Shown piece after piece: positions 1 through 7,286 of a DNA stretch of 64,000 bases. Every line of letters starts with the position of its first letter. Position 1 is the first letter of the stretch. The stretch comes from Agrobacterium larrymoorei (GTDB lineage Bacteria > Pseudomonadota > Alphaproteobacteria > Rhizobiales > Rhizobiaceae), in assembly GCF_013322225.1 (NCBI RefSeq), contig NZ_JAAMFB010000011.1:124001-188000 (forward strand), read 5' to 3'. A model generated the notes under the pieces. It searched no databases and was not told the origin of the DNA. It saw only the letters and a program-made list of their open reading frames with translations. The translations under genes and the position numbers were made by a program.

Positions 1-611
1 TCTCCAACATCATCAGCGTGATCGACGAGATCGCCTTCCAGACCAACCTGCTGGCACTGAACGCCGGTGTGGAAGCAGCGCGTGCGGGTGAGGCGGGCAA
101 GGGCTTTGCCGTTGTTGCGCAGGAGGTGCGTGAACTGGCGCAGCGCTCCGCAAGTGCCGCCAAGGATATCAAGGCGCTGATCAACACCTCCAATACCCAG
201 GTTCAGGAGGGTGTGGAGCTTGTGGGCGAGACGGGCCGTGCGCTGGAAACCATCGTGGCGGAAGTGCAGGAGATCAACCGGCATGTGATGGCGATCGTGG
301 AATCGGCGCAGGAGCAGTCTTCGGGCTTGCAGCAGATCAATACGGCTGTGAACCAGATGGATCAGGACACGCAGAAGAATGCGGCGATGGTGGAGGAATC
401 CACCGCTGCCAGCCATGGCTTGGCCCGTGAGGCGGCATCGCTGAACCAGTTGCTCAGCCAGTTCAAGCTTGCCGGTGGCTACGAGGCTCCGGTTCGTGCA
501 GTCACCCCAACCGAACGCTCCGCACCATCACCGGCCCGCGCGCTTGGTCGCAAGGTCGCATCCGCCTTCAACGGCAATGCAGCAGTGAAGCAGGACTGGG
601 AAGAGTTCTGA
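1..611 (+). CDS. Methyl-accepting chemotaxis protein, C-terminal part (5' end outside window)
   Basis: The reading frame is open from base 3 and ends at a TGA at 609-611; the start lies upstream of the window. The first visible residues form the conserved hairpin tip of the chemoreceptor signalling domain ([23 protein letters not shown]), which contacts CheA and CheW. After it comes a long Ala/Gln/Glu-rich antiparallel coiled coil with methylation-type Glu/Gln pairs. The last residues, DWEEF, fit the x-W-x-x-F pentapeptide that tethers CheR/CheB in receptors with an adaptation tail. The sensor domain is not visible, so the ligand is unknown. A terminator follows directly. Confidence 0.96.
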   Translation, partial: SNIISVIDEIAFQTNLLALNAGVEAARAGEAGKGFAVVAQEVRELAQRSASAAKDIKALINTSNTQVQEGVELVGETGRALETIVAEVQEINRHVMAIVESAQEQSSGLQQINTAVNQMDQDTQKNAAMVEESTAASHGLAREAASLNQLLSQFKLAGGYEAPVRAVTPTERSAPSPARALGRKVASAFNGNAAVKQDWEEF

Positions 612-640
612 GATTGCCCGCAGCACGTAGCTGAACGAAA

Positions 641-668
641 AAAACCGGGTGCAGAAGCGCCCGGTTTT
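641..668 (+). terminator. Rho-independent terminator after the chemoreceptor gene
   Basis: A 9-bp perfect stem, AAAACCGGG (641-649) with CCCGGTTTT (660-668), ends in T residues. It lies 30 bases after the chemoreceptor stop codon and before the converging small gene at 688-876. Confidence 0.85.
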
Positions 669-687
669 CTGTTTACGCTGCTCCGCA

Positions 688-876
688 TCAGTGAATGTCG
701 ATTGAGCGTTTATCTGCTTCTTGTTTGATGATGTCTTCAACGACCTGTCGTTTGAGATTGGGGTTTCCCAAGAGATAATCATCGGCGATCTCGAAGATGG
801 ATTTTGGGCTTTCCGTTCGAGATAAGGTTTCCAGATCCTGGGCGATCTGTTGGCGAAGTTCTGTAAGTTGCTCCAT
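688..876 (-). CDS. Small hypothetical protein, 62 aa, probable general-stress gene
   Basis: I do not recognise the family. The 62-residue acidic, probably alpha-helical protein starts MEQLTELRQQ and has no membrane segment. I chose the ATG at 876 because AAAGGAGG lies five bases upstream; the frame is open further upstream but has no comparable ribosome site. An EcfG-like promoter (GGAAC-N16-CATT) sits at 901-925, leaving a very short leader. Together with the next gene on the same strand (also with a GGAAC-type promoter) this suggests a stationary-phase or stress role; that is inference from the promoter only. Confidence 0.7.
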   Translation of the reverse strand: MEQLTELRQQIAQDLETLSRTESPKSIFEIADDYLLGNPNLKRQVVEDIIKQEADKRSIDIH

Positions 877-900
877 CACGGCCTCCTTTGTCTCAAGAGG

Positions 901-925
901 AATGCGTTTAGTGATCTGTAGTTCC
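901..925 (-). promoter_or_regulatory. Candidate EcfG-type (general stress sigma) promoter
   Basis: On the reverse strand GGAAC (925-921), a 16-base spacer, then CATT (904-901). The alphaproteobacterial EcfG/RpoE2 consensus is GGAAC-N16/17-CGTT, so one base of the -10 box differs. It lies 25 bases upstream of the ATG at 876. Confidence 0.5.
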
Positions 926-1071
926 TCATCCAAAAGGAAACCCTCCTTACGGGGGTGAGGTGGGGGAAGGACGGCGGCGCAATGATACGCTTGCCGTGCG
1001 CCCCTTCGAACCCGGATAGTCAGGGCGGGTTCCCATTTAATTTTGGACACGCTCGCTATAAAGCGCAAAAG

Positions 1072-1097
1072 AAAAGGCGGCAAAGAGGCCGCCTTTT
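1072..1097 (-). terminator. Terminator after the small membrane protein gene
   Basis: Stem AAAAGGCGGC (1072-1081) with GCCGCCTTTT (1088-1097), loop of six bases. It lies 20 bases beyond the stop codon of the reverse-strand gene 1118-1285; symmetric A/T ends would let it work in both directions. Confidence 0.8.
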
Positions 1098-1117
1098 GGT
1101 AGTTATAAATGTCGGGA

Positions 1118-1285
1118 TTAAAATACTGCGAGGTACTTCAACAGCGAAATGATGCCGATGATTATCACGATAACCTGAGCGATCTGCTTTGCGCCGCCAC
1201 CGACAGGCAGACGAGCGATCAGCCAAAGTACGAGAACGATGACGAGAAAGGTGATCAAAATGCTGACGAGTGTTCCAGTAACCAT
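1118..1285 (-). CDS. Small two-helix membrane protein, 55 aa (Thivi_2564-like)
   Basis: A 55-residue, very hydrophobic protein: helix 1 about residues 5-25 (LVSILITFLVIVLVLWLIAR), a short PVGGGAK turn, helix 2 about residues 36-53. The ATG at 1285 has AAGGAGC eight bases upstream, which fixes the start; the longer frame beginning at 1471 has no such support. It resembles the small Thivi_2564-type membrane proteins that are common near stress genes; this assignment is by pattern. A GGAAC-type promoter at 1344-1368 suggests control by the general stress sigma factor. Divergent from the OsmC gene. Confidence 0.78.
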   Translation of the reverse strand: MVTGTLVSILITFLVIVLVLWLIARLPVGGGAKQIAQVIVIIIGIISLLKYLAVF

Positions 1286-1343
1286 ATGTCCCAGCTCCTT
1301 TTTTACAAATAGGGTAACGGCGCGATCACCGTTGCGTGAGTAA

Positions 1344-1368
1344 AAGCGCGAGCTTATATTTTGGTTCC
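1344..1368 (-). promoter_or_regulatory. Candidate EcfG-type promoter of the 55-aa membrane protein
   Basis: On the reverse strand GGAAC (1368-1364) is followed after 18 bases by TT (1345-1344); with a 16-base spacer the -10 reads GCTT. This matches the GGAAC-N18-TT core of rhizobial RpoE2 promoters but not the full CGTT. It lies about 60 bases upstream of the start codon at 1285. Confidence 0.4.
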
Positions 1369-1412
1369 ATTGTGCAAAATGAATTTGCGGAAAACCGGAT
1401 TGGAAAGATTGC

Positions 1413-1844
1413 ATGAGTGAGTTGAGGGTGAAGAAGCGCGAGACAGGTGCAACGGCCACACTCGGACGCAATGGTCATCCTCAGTTGGTGACACCAACAG
1501 GCGGTACGCTGGCAGTGGTGACGGCGGCATCCGAACCCGGCTTCAATCCACTCGATTTGCTTTATTCGTCGCTGGCAGCCTGCCTGGTGTTAAGTGCGCG
1601 CATCGCGGCGAGCCGTATGAATTTGCTGGATCGTTTCAAGGCTGTTGATGCGCGTGTCACAGGCGAAAAGTCGGACGGAGAGCCTGCGCGCATAGTGCGG
1701 TTCGATATGGTGCTGACGATCGATGGTGATTTCGATCAGGACACCAAGCAGGCTATTGCGCAAGAGGCAGAGAAAATTTGCACGGTCAGCAACACGCTCC
1801 ACGGAAATGCCGCGTTCCATCTCACAGTAAGTAATCAACGATGA
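1413..1844 (+). CDS. OsmC family protein
   Basis: 143 residues, the normal size for OsmC/Ohr-type peroxide-handling proteins. Family features seen: N-terminal strand region (SELRVKKRETGATATL), GFNPLDLLYSSLAACLVL around residues 44-61, where the A-C at about 56 is the conserved first Cys, and a second Cys in EKICTVSNTL near residue 124. It probably reduces organic hydroperoxides with these two thiols; Ohr versus OsmC subgroup cannot be settled by eye. The stop overlaps the convergent deformylase-like gene by 10 bases. Confidence 0.88.
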   Translation: MSELRVKKRETGATATLGRNGHPQLVTPTGGTLAVVTAASEPGFNPLDLLYSSLAACLVLSARIAASRMNLLDRFKAVDARVTGEKSDGEPARIVRFDMVLTIDGDFDQDTKQAIAQEAEKICTVSNTLHGNAAFHLTVSNQR

Positions 1845-2326
1845 GACTTTTCCCATTTGCGGATAAGTCGGTCTCGCTTAAGCTTTGACAGGCGTTTGAT
1901 CCAGAACATCCCGTCGAGCTGATCGATCTCATGCTGAATGCAGGTGGCGTGGAAACCTTCTGCTGTTTCTTCGCGCCATTCTCCGGCGGTGTCCTGAAAT
2001 CTGAGCGAAACTCTTGCGGGCCGCTCCAGTTCATCCGTAAAGCCCGGCATGGAAACGCTGCCTTCCACATGGCGCATCGTTTCCTCGGATGTTTCGATGA
2101 TGGCCGGATTGACATACGTCATTATGTCGCCAGCCTTCAACTCGAGAACGAAGATGCGCTGGAAAATTCCGATATGGGCAGCAGTTATGCCAACGCCCGG
2201 AGCTGCGCGCATTGTATCGACCAGGTCTTGTTGGAGTGCGGCGAGTTCGGGTCCAAAACTACTCACGGGTTCACAACGCGTATTAAGCGCCGCATCGGGA
2301 TAGGATGCAATCTTTCGTACTGCCAT
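1835..2326 (-). CDS. Peptide deformylase-like protein with degenerate metal site
   Basis: 163 residues, full length for a peptide deformylase, all three family boxes recognisable but altered. Box 1 reads GVGITAAHIG (usual GxGLAAxQ). Box 2 reads EGSVSMPG where active enzymes have EGCLS, so the metal-binding Cys is Ser. Box 3 reads QHEIDQLDG where active enzymes have QHExDHLxG, so the second metal-binding His is Gln; the catalytic Glu remains. I checked both substitutions in the DNA. Loss of two of three metal ligands argues against ordinary deformylase activity. Start ATG 2326 has GGAG five bases upstream. It is the last gene of a tight operon behind ydeP-like and marR-like genes (13-base gap). 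Confidence 0.9.
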   Translation of the reverse strand: MAVRKIASYPDAALNTRCEPVSSFGPELAALQQDLVDTMRAAPGVGITAAHIGIFQRIFVLELKAGDIMTYVNPAIIETSEETMRHVEGSVSMPGFTDELERPARVSLRFQDTAGEWREETAEGFHATCIQHEIDQLDGMFWIKRLSKLKRDRLIRKWEKSHR

Positions 2327-2339
2327 GATTTCTCCGATG

Positions 2340-2669
2340 TCAGGATTCGGAAAGCGTGCGCTTTAACCGCACGTCCGACGCAGAATGGGCCAGCGCCTTT
2401 CCCTCATCTGTCAACTCGATGAATGTTCGCTGCGTCCGCGTATCGCGCTTTGCCACTTTCAGCAAGCGGCCTGAGAGAGAACTGATGCTTCTCAGAGCGA
2501 TGGCATGGGCAATGCCGAGCTTGTTGGAGAGGCTGCGGCTGTCGCTGCCGATGCCAAGGTAAATGGCTGCAATAAGTGCGGCCCCGGTAGCGTCAATCAC
2601 AACCGGGGCCGTCTTTTCGATCTGCTCCACCACGGCCAGAAAGCGCGCGGCGGATTGATCCTCATCCAT
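2340..2669 (-). CDS. Short MarR-like winged-helix protein associated with YdeP oxidoreductase
   Basis: 109 residues. The middle (LSNKLGIAHAIALRSISSLSGRLLKVAKRDTRTQRTFIELTDEGKAL) has the helix-turn-helix plus wing pattern of MarR proteins, ending in the typical xLTxxGxxL segment; it lacks the longer dimerisation helices of full MarR proteins (about 140 aa). Its ATG overlaps the TGA of the upstream oxidoreductase (ATGA at 2666-2669), so the two are translationally coupled. It probably binds DNA or partners the oxidoreductase; the ligand is unknown. Confidence 0.78.
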   Translation of the reverse strand: MDEDQSAARFLAVVEQIEKTAPVVIDATGAALIAAIYLGIGSDSRSLSNKLGIAHAIALRSISSLSGRLLKVAKRDTRTQRTFIELTDEGKALAHSASDVRLKRTLSES

Positions 2670-4975
2670 CAGGCTGCCTCAGCCTCGGCGCGTAGGCGAA
2701 CCGAAACCAATACGGACTTGGAGGTTGGCGTAAAGCTGCCATCTCCATAGCTGTGAAGAGGGACGAGAACGTTCAGCTCCGGGTAATACCCCCCGACGCT
2801 TCCCTCCGGAATGTTATAAGGCACAAGACGGAAGTTTTCGGCGATGCGCTCGATACCGTCTCCATATTCACCGATAACATCTACGCGCTGCTTGGCGTGA
2901 GCGCCAAGTTTTTCCATGTCTTTCGGGTTCATGAAGATGACCTGACGCTCACCGTAGACGCCGCGGTAACGGTCATCCATACCGTAGATCGTGGTGTTGT
3001 ACTGGTCATGGCTGCGGAAGGTTTGCAGCACAAAGATGCCGTCCTTGCTGAGCGCTTCCTGATGCTCTGTCTTTTCCGGCAGTGCGCCCGTAAAGAATGT
3101 CGCCTTCTTTGCTGGTGTGTTCCATTCACGCTCTGCCGCGGCGTTGCGCAGATGGAAGCCGCGAGGCACGCGAACGCGCTCATTGTAGCTCTGGAACCCC
3201 GGAATGACGCGCTCGATCATATCGCGGATCAGGTCGTAGTCATCCGCAAGAGCCTTCCAGTCAACGCGGTCGTTGCCGAGGGTCGCTTCCGCAATACCGG
3301 CGACGATGGCGACTTCGGAGCGCAGTTCCTTCGAAGCGGGTTCGTTGATACCGCCGGAGCCGTGGACCATGCTCATGGAATCTTCCACGGTCACGATCTG
3401 CGACGCACCCTTGGAATTGCGGTCGATTTCGGTGCGGCCAAGGCAGGGCAGGATGAAGGAGGTTTCGCCCGGAACCAGATGCGAGTGGTTCAGCTTGGTC
3501 GCGATGTTGACCGTCAGCTTCTGCTTCTTGAACGCTTCGATGATCAGTGGGCCATCGGGTGTTGCGCGCAGGAAGTTGCCGCCGAGCGCGATGAAGGCCT
3601 CTGCCTTGCCGTCCAGCATGGCGCTGATGGCTTCAACCGTGTTGTGGCCGCGATTGCGGGGCATCGAAACACCAAGTTCTTTTTCCAGCGCGTCGAGCAG
3701 GGCAGGCGGGGCTTTCTCATCGATGCCCACCGTGCGGTCACCTTGCACGTTGGAATGGCCACGAACGGGGCAAAGCCCCGCACCCGGACGACCGACATTG
3801 CCGCGCAGCAGCATGAAATTGGTAATTTCGCGGATGGTGATCACGGAATGTTTGTGCTGTGTAATACCCATCGCCCATGTGGTGATGACAGAACCGGCAT
3901 TCATGTAAATGCCCGCTGCTTCCTCGATCTGCTCACGCGTGAGGCCGGACTGATCGAGAATAGTCTCCCAGCTCGTTGCCTCGACCGCTGCGCGGTAAGC
4001 TTCGAACTCCACGGCATGTTCCGCAAGGAAGTCATAATCGATGATGGCTTGCTTACCCGCGGCGCGGGCGGCATCGTCAGCAGCGAAAATCGCCTTGCTC
4101 ATGCCGCGCACGGCGGCCATGTCGCCGCCCTGGCGCGGCTGGTAATAATTGGTGGCAATCTTGGTATTGCCGCCGGTGATCATTTCCAGCTTATCCTGCG
4201 GGTCGGTGAAGCGCTCCAGCCCCTTTTCACGGATGGGATTGAACACGGCAATCCGCGCACCGCGAATGGCGGCGCGGCGCAGATCGCCCAACATGCGAGG
4301 ATGGTTGGTGCCGGGGTTCTGACCGATGACAAAGATCGCGTCTGCCTTTTCGAAATCTTCTAGTAGAACCGTACCCTTGCCGACGCCCACGGACGCTTTC
4401 AAACCGACGCCACTGGCCTCATGGCACATGTTCGAACAGTCGGGGAAGTTGTTGGTGCCGTAAAGCCGAACCATCAACTGATAAAGGAATGCAGCTTCGT
4501 TGGAGGCACGACCTGAGGTATAGAATTCGGCGCGGTCAGGATTGTCGAGGCTGCGCAAGATCTTGCCGATTTCCGAGAATGCTTCGTCCCACGAAACCGG
4601 AAGATATTTGTCCGTGGCGCGGTCGTAACGTAGCGGGTCCGTCAGGCGGCCCTGCTTTTCCAGATCGTAATCGGCCCATTTACTGAGTGCTGCAACGGTG
4701 TGTGTGGAGAAGAATTCCGGCGGCACGCGGGCCTCGGTTGCTTCCCACGCCACGGCCTTAACACCGTTTTCGCAGAATTCGAAAGAAGAGCCGTGCTCCG
4801 GGTCGCCCCATGCGCAGCCGGGGCAATCGAAACCATCGGGCTGATTGGCCTTCAACAGCGTTCGAGCGCCGGAAATCGGTGCGCCCGATTCCAGCAGACG
4901 CTTGCCAACGCTTTTGAGTGCGCCCCAACCGCCAGCAGCAGAGGAGGCTTTGCCGATGAAATCCATCTTGCCCAT
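2669..4975 (-). CDS. FdhF/YdeP family molybdopterin oxidoreductase (formate dehydrogenase alpha-like)
   Basis: 768 residues, the usual length of the YdeP/CbbBc group. The N-terminus has a cysteine cluster (DCPGCAW, residues 50-56, and a third Cys near 68) for a possible Fe-S site. Then come the molybdopterin-dinucleotide domains: EFYTSGRASNEAAFLYQLMVR, NFPDCSNMCHEASG, and ADAIFVIGQNPGTNHPRML, and a C-terminal dinucleotide-binding beta barrel ending near SVLVSVRLRAEAEAA. Homologues resemble formate dehydrogenase H but their substrate is not established. No fdhD, no small Fe-S subunit and no moa genes are adjacent. First gene of the operon with the MarR-like and deformylase-like genes. Confidence 0.92.
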   Translation of the reverse strand: MGKMDFIGKASSAAGGWGALKSVGKRLLESGAPISGARTLLKANQPDGFDCPGCAWGDPEHGSSFEFCENGVKAVAWEATEARVPPEFFSTHTVAALSKWADYDLEKQGRLTDPLRYDRATDKYLPVSWDEAFSEIGKILRSLDNPDRAEFYTSGRASNEAAFLYQLMVRLYGTNNFPDCSNMCHEASGVGLKASVGVGKGTVLLEDFEKADAIFVIGQNPGTNHPRMLGDLRRAAIRGARIAVFNPIREKGLERFTDPQDKLEMITGGNTKIATNYYQPRQGGDMAAVRGMSKAIFAADDAARAAGKQAIIDYDFLAEHAVEFEAYRAAVEATSWETILDQSGLTREQIEEAAGIYMNAGSVITTWAMGITQHKHSVITIREITNFMLLRGNVGRPGAGLCPVRGHSNVQGDRTVGIDEKAPPALLDALEKELGVSMPRNRGHNTVEAISAMLDGKAEAFIALGGNFLRATPDGPLIIEAFKKQKLTVNIATKLNHSHLVPGETSFILPCLGRTEIDRNSKGASQIVTVEDSMSMVHGSGGINEPASKELRSEVAIVAGIAEATLGNDRVDWKALADDYDLIRDMIERVIPGFQSYNERVRVPRGFHLRNAAAEREWNTPAKKATFFTGALPEKTEHQEALSKDGIFVLQTFRSHDQYNTTIYGMDDRYRGVYGERQVIFMNPKDMEKLGAHAKQRVDVIGEYGDGIERIAENFRLVPYNIPEGSVGGYYPELNVLVPLHSYGDGSFTPTSKSVLVSVRLRAEAEAA

Positions 4976-5374
4976 TTTAAGGTCTCTTTCCGATCTATTT
5001 TAGTTTTGTGCCGCTCGATCCGGGTGCCAGCCCGGTCGATTAAGAGTCTGCGACAATTTGTCATTCAGATTCTCGCATAACTGCCATATGTCAACTTGTA
5101 TCTGCGTTAGAATGACGCACCCCGCGTTCACGTTGGCGGGATCATCGCAGCCTAAACCGTATGTGTGCGAAAATTGGTCCACTCCCGTCGCGCATTAACC
5201 TTATAGACATAAACGCTTGTGCGCTGCGTGCGCCAATTAAGATTCTGTTTACGGATTGACTGCAACTTTAAATACGGCGCGACTTTCGTTCAAGCGTGCC
5301 GGATTACTGCATTCGTTTTAAGTAGCCAGCAGGCGTCTTCCGCATTGGCGTGGCTGAATTTGGATCCGTTCGGA
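4976..5374. other. Divergent intergenic region between ydeP-like and ftsI-like genes
   Basis: About 400 bases that should carry both divergent promoters. I see no convincing -35/-10 pair, no FNR box and no hairpin followed by T residues. The forward frame is open from a GTG at 5219, so part of this region may instead code for a longer N-terminus of the PBP. Confidence 0.4.
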
Positions 5375-7141
5375 ATGAGCATCATTGCCTTTACCGTGCG
5401 GCTGCGAAGCCGTGCGCATTTTTACCTGCAACGAAATGGATGGTCGAATGGCCGCCATATTGGTCTAAATATAGCAAAGCGCAGACGCCAGTCGCGCCAG
5501 CGTCTCGGCATTACCGTTGCAGTGTTCGTTGGACTTTATGCTGTGGTGGGCGTTCGGCTCGTTCAGTATGGAGTGAGGGAGCCTGAGCTTACGCAAACAA
5601 TTATCGGCGCTGGAGCAGGCGTTGCGTCCCGTCCAAACATCATTGACCGAAACGGAGAGATGTTGGCGACAGATCTGAACATGGTTTCGCTTTACGCTGA
5701 GCCTCGCAGGATCGTTGATGCCGACGAGGTGGTCGAAAAGCTCGATACCGTTATTCCGGGTTTGAACTGGGCGGAAACACACAAGAGGTTGCGCTCCGAT
5801 TCCGGGTTCCAATGGCTCCAGCGGCAGATAACGCCGAAACAGCAGGCGGCTATTCTCGAACTTGGCATTCCGGGCATCGGCTTCAGACCGGAGAAGCGGC
5901 GGTTTTACCCTGGTGGAGCAACCGCATCGCATGTGGTTGGTCATGTGAACATCGATAACCAAGGGCTTGCTGGTATGGAGCGATATATAGACCAGCAAGG
6001 CTTTGCAGCATTGCGCGCTGCCGGTCTGACAGGTGAAGGACCGTTGGAGCCCGTGCGGTTGTCGATCGATCTTCGGGTTCAGAACGTGGTCCGCGAAGCA
6101 GTGTTTCGTGCGATGCGTGACTATCGAGCAGAGGCCGCCGGCGCTGTTGTCATGGATGTTGAGACAGGCGAAATCCTGGCCATGGCTTCCGTGCCGGACT
6201 ACGACCCTAATCAGCCTTCGCGAACCTTGCCAGATGGCAGCGTCGATAAGGAATATGAGAAGGGCTGGTTTAACCGCATCAGCAATGCCACCTTTGAAAT
6301 GGGCTCGACGTTCAAGAGCTTCACGCTCGCGATGGGGCTGGATGCAGGAAAGATAACGCTGAATTCCGTTGTCGATGCTTCAAGGCCGATCCGCATGGGT
6401 GGCTTCACCATCCGGGATTTTCGCGGCAAGAACCGCATCTTGACGATGCCTGAAGTGTTTCAATACTCCTCCAATATCGGCACGGCGGCGGTTGCGGACA
6501 TGGTGGGTATCGAAGGCCATCAGGCGTTCCTGACGAAGCTTGGTCTGCTGACGAAAATGAATACGGAAATGCCAGGTGTTGCGACGCCGACGCAGCCTCG
6601 CGCATGGAAGAAGATCAATTCCGTGACCATTTCTTTTGGCCACGGCGTAGCGACGACACCGTTACAAACCGCCGTTGCGGCAGCTGCTTTGTTGAATGGT
6701 GGCAAGCTGTTGCCACCCACGTTTTTGCCTCGCTCGGTAAACGAGGCACAGGCCTTTGCCACGCCAGTCATTACCGAAAAAACGAGTGCGGATATGCGCT
6801 ATCTCTTCAACTGGAATGGACAAAACGGCTCTGGCCGGGCAGCACAAGTTGAGGGCTTCCATGTGGGAGGGAAGACCGGCACCGCGGATAAGGTCATAAA
6901 CGGACGTTACGCTTCGGATATGAACTTCAATGCCTTTCTTGCAGGTTTCCCCATGGATAAGCCAAGATATGTCGTCCTCTCCATCATCGACGCTCCGATG
7001 ACAGGCGAAAAAGGTGGCAGGCAGGCTGCTTTTACAGCAGCTCCGATCGTTCGGGAAATTATTGGCCGCGCCGGAAATATGCTCGGTGTGCAGCCGAGAT
7101 TTGGCCCGTTAGCGAGACCGGAGCTATTGAAGGATTTCTGA
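5375..7141 (+). CDS. FtsI-type class B penicillin-binding protein (second FtsI/PBP3 paralogue)
   Basis: 588 residues from the ATG at 5375. Short basic cytoplasmic N-terminus, one membrane helix near residues 45-65 (GITVAVFVGLYAVVGVRLV), pedestal domain (SRPNIIDRNGEMLATDL), then the transpeptidase: SxxK as GSTFKS, SxN as SSN (YSSNIGTA) and KTG as GGKTGTAD. All catalytic motifs are intact. It should make septal peptidoglycan cross-links in the periplasm. It stands alone next to mgtE rather than in a division/cell-wall cluster, so it is likely the second PBP3 copy known from Agrobacterium. The frame is open back to 5219, but the family start fits 5375. Confidence 0.9.
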   Translation: MSIIAFTVRLRSRAHFYLQRNGWSNGRHIGLNIAKRRRQSRQRLGITVAVFVGLYAVVGVRLVQYGVREPELTQTIIGAGAGVASRPNIIDRNGEMLATDLNMVSLYAEPRRIVDADEVVEKLDTVIPGLNWAETHKRLRSDSGFQWLQRQITPKQQAAILELGIPGIGFRPEKRRFYPGGATASHVVGHVNIDNQGLAGMERYIDQQGFAALRAAGLTGEGPLEPVRLSIDLRVQNVVREAVFRAMRDYRAEAAGAVVMDVETGEILAMASVPDYDPNQPSRTLPDGSVDKEYEKGWFNRISNATFEMGSTFKSFTLAMGLDAGKITLNSVVDASRPIRMGGFTIRDFRGKNRILTMPEVFQYSSNIGTAAVADMVGIEGHQAFLTKLGLLTKMNTEMPGVATPTQPRAWKKINSVTISFGHGVATTPLQTAVAAAALLNGGKLLPPTFLPRSVNEAQAFATPVITEKTSADMRYLFNWNGQNGSGRAAQVEGFHVGGKTGTADKVINGRYASDMNFNAFLAGFPMDKPRYVVLSIIDAPMTGEKGGRQAAFTAAPIVREIIGRAGNMLGVQPRFGPLARPELLKDF

Positions 7142-7286
7142 TTAAAGAAGTCCCCGCGGTCAGCTATTCAAAGCGGTTTTGATGCAACTTCTTTTCGCCT
7201 AACCGGTTGTTGACAATGTATATTTAAAAGCCATTCTCCTGCCGTTCGCGAAGCAGGCATCATTTTTCCGGTAAAGGGGGCGCAAG

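Noticed and set aside
2753-4363. 536-codon open frame antisense to the ydeP-like gene
   Set aside because: Mirror frame of a high-GC coding region; no domain, no ribosome site, and the opposite strand has clear molybdopterin motifs.
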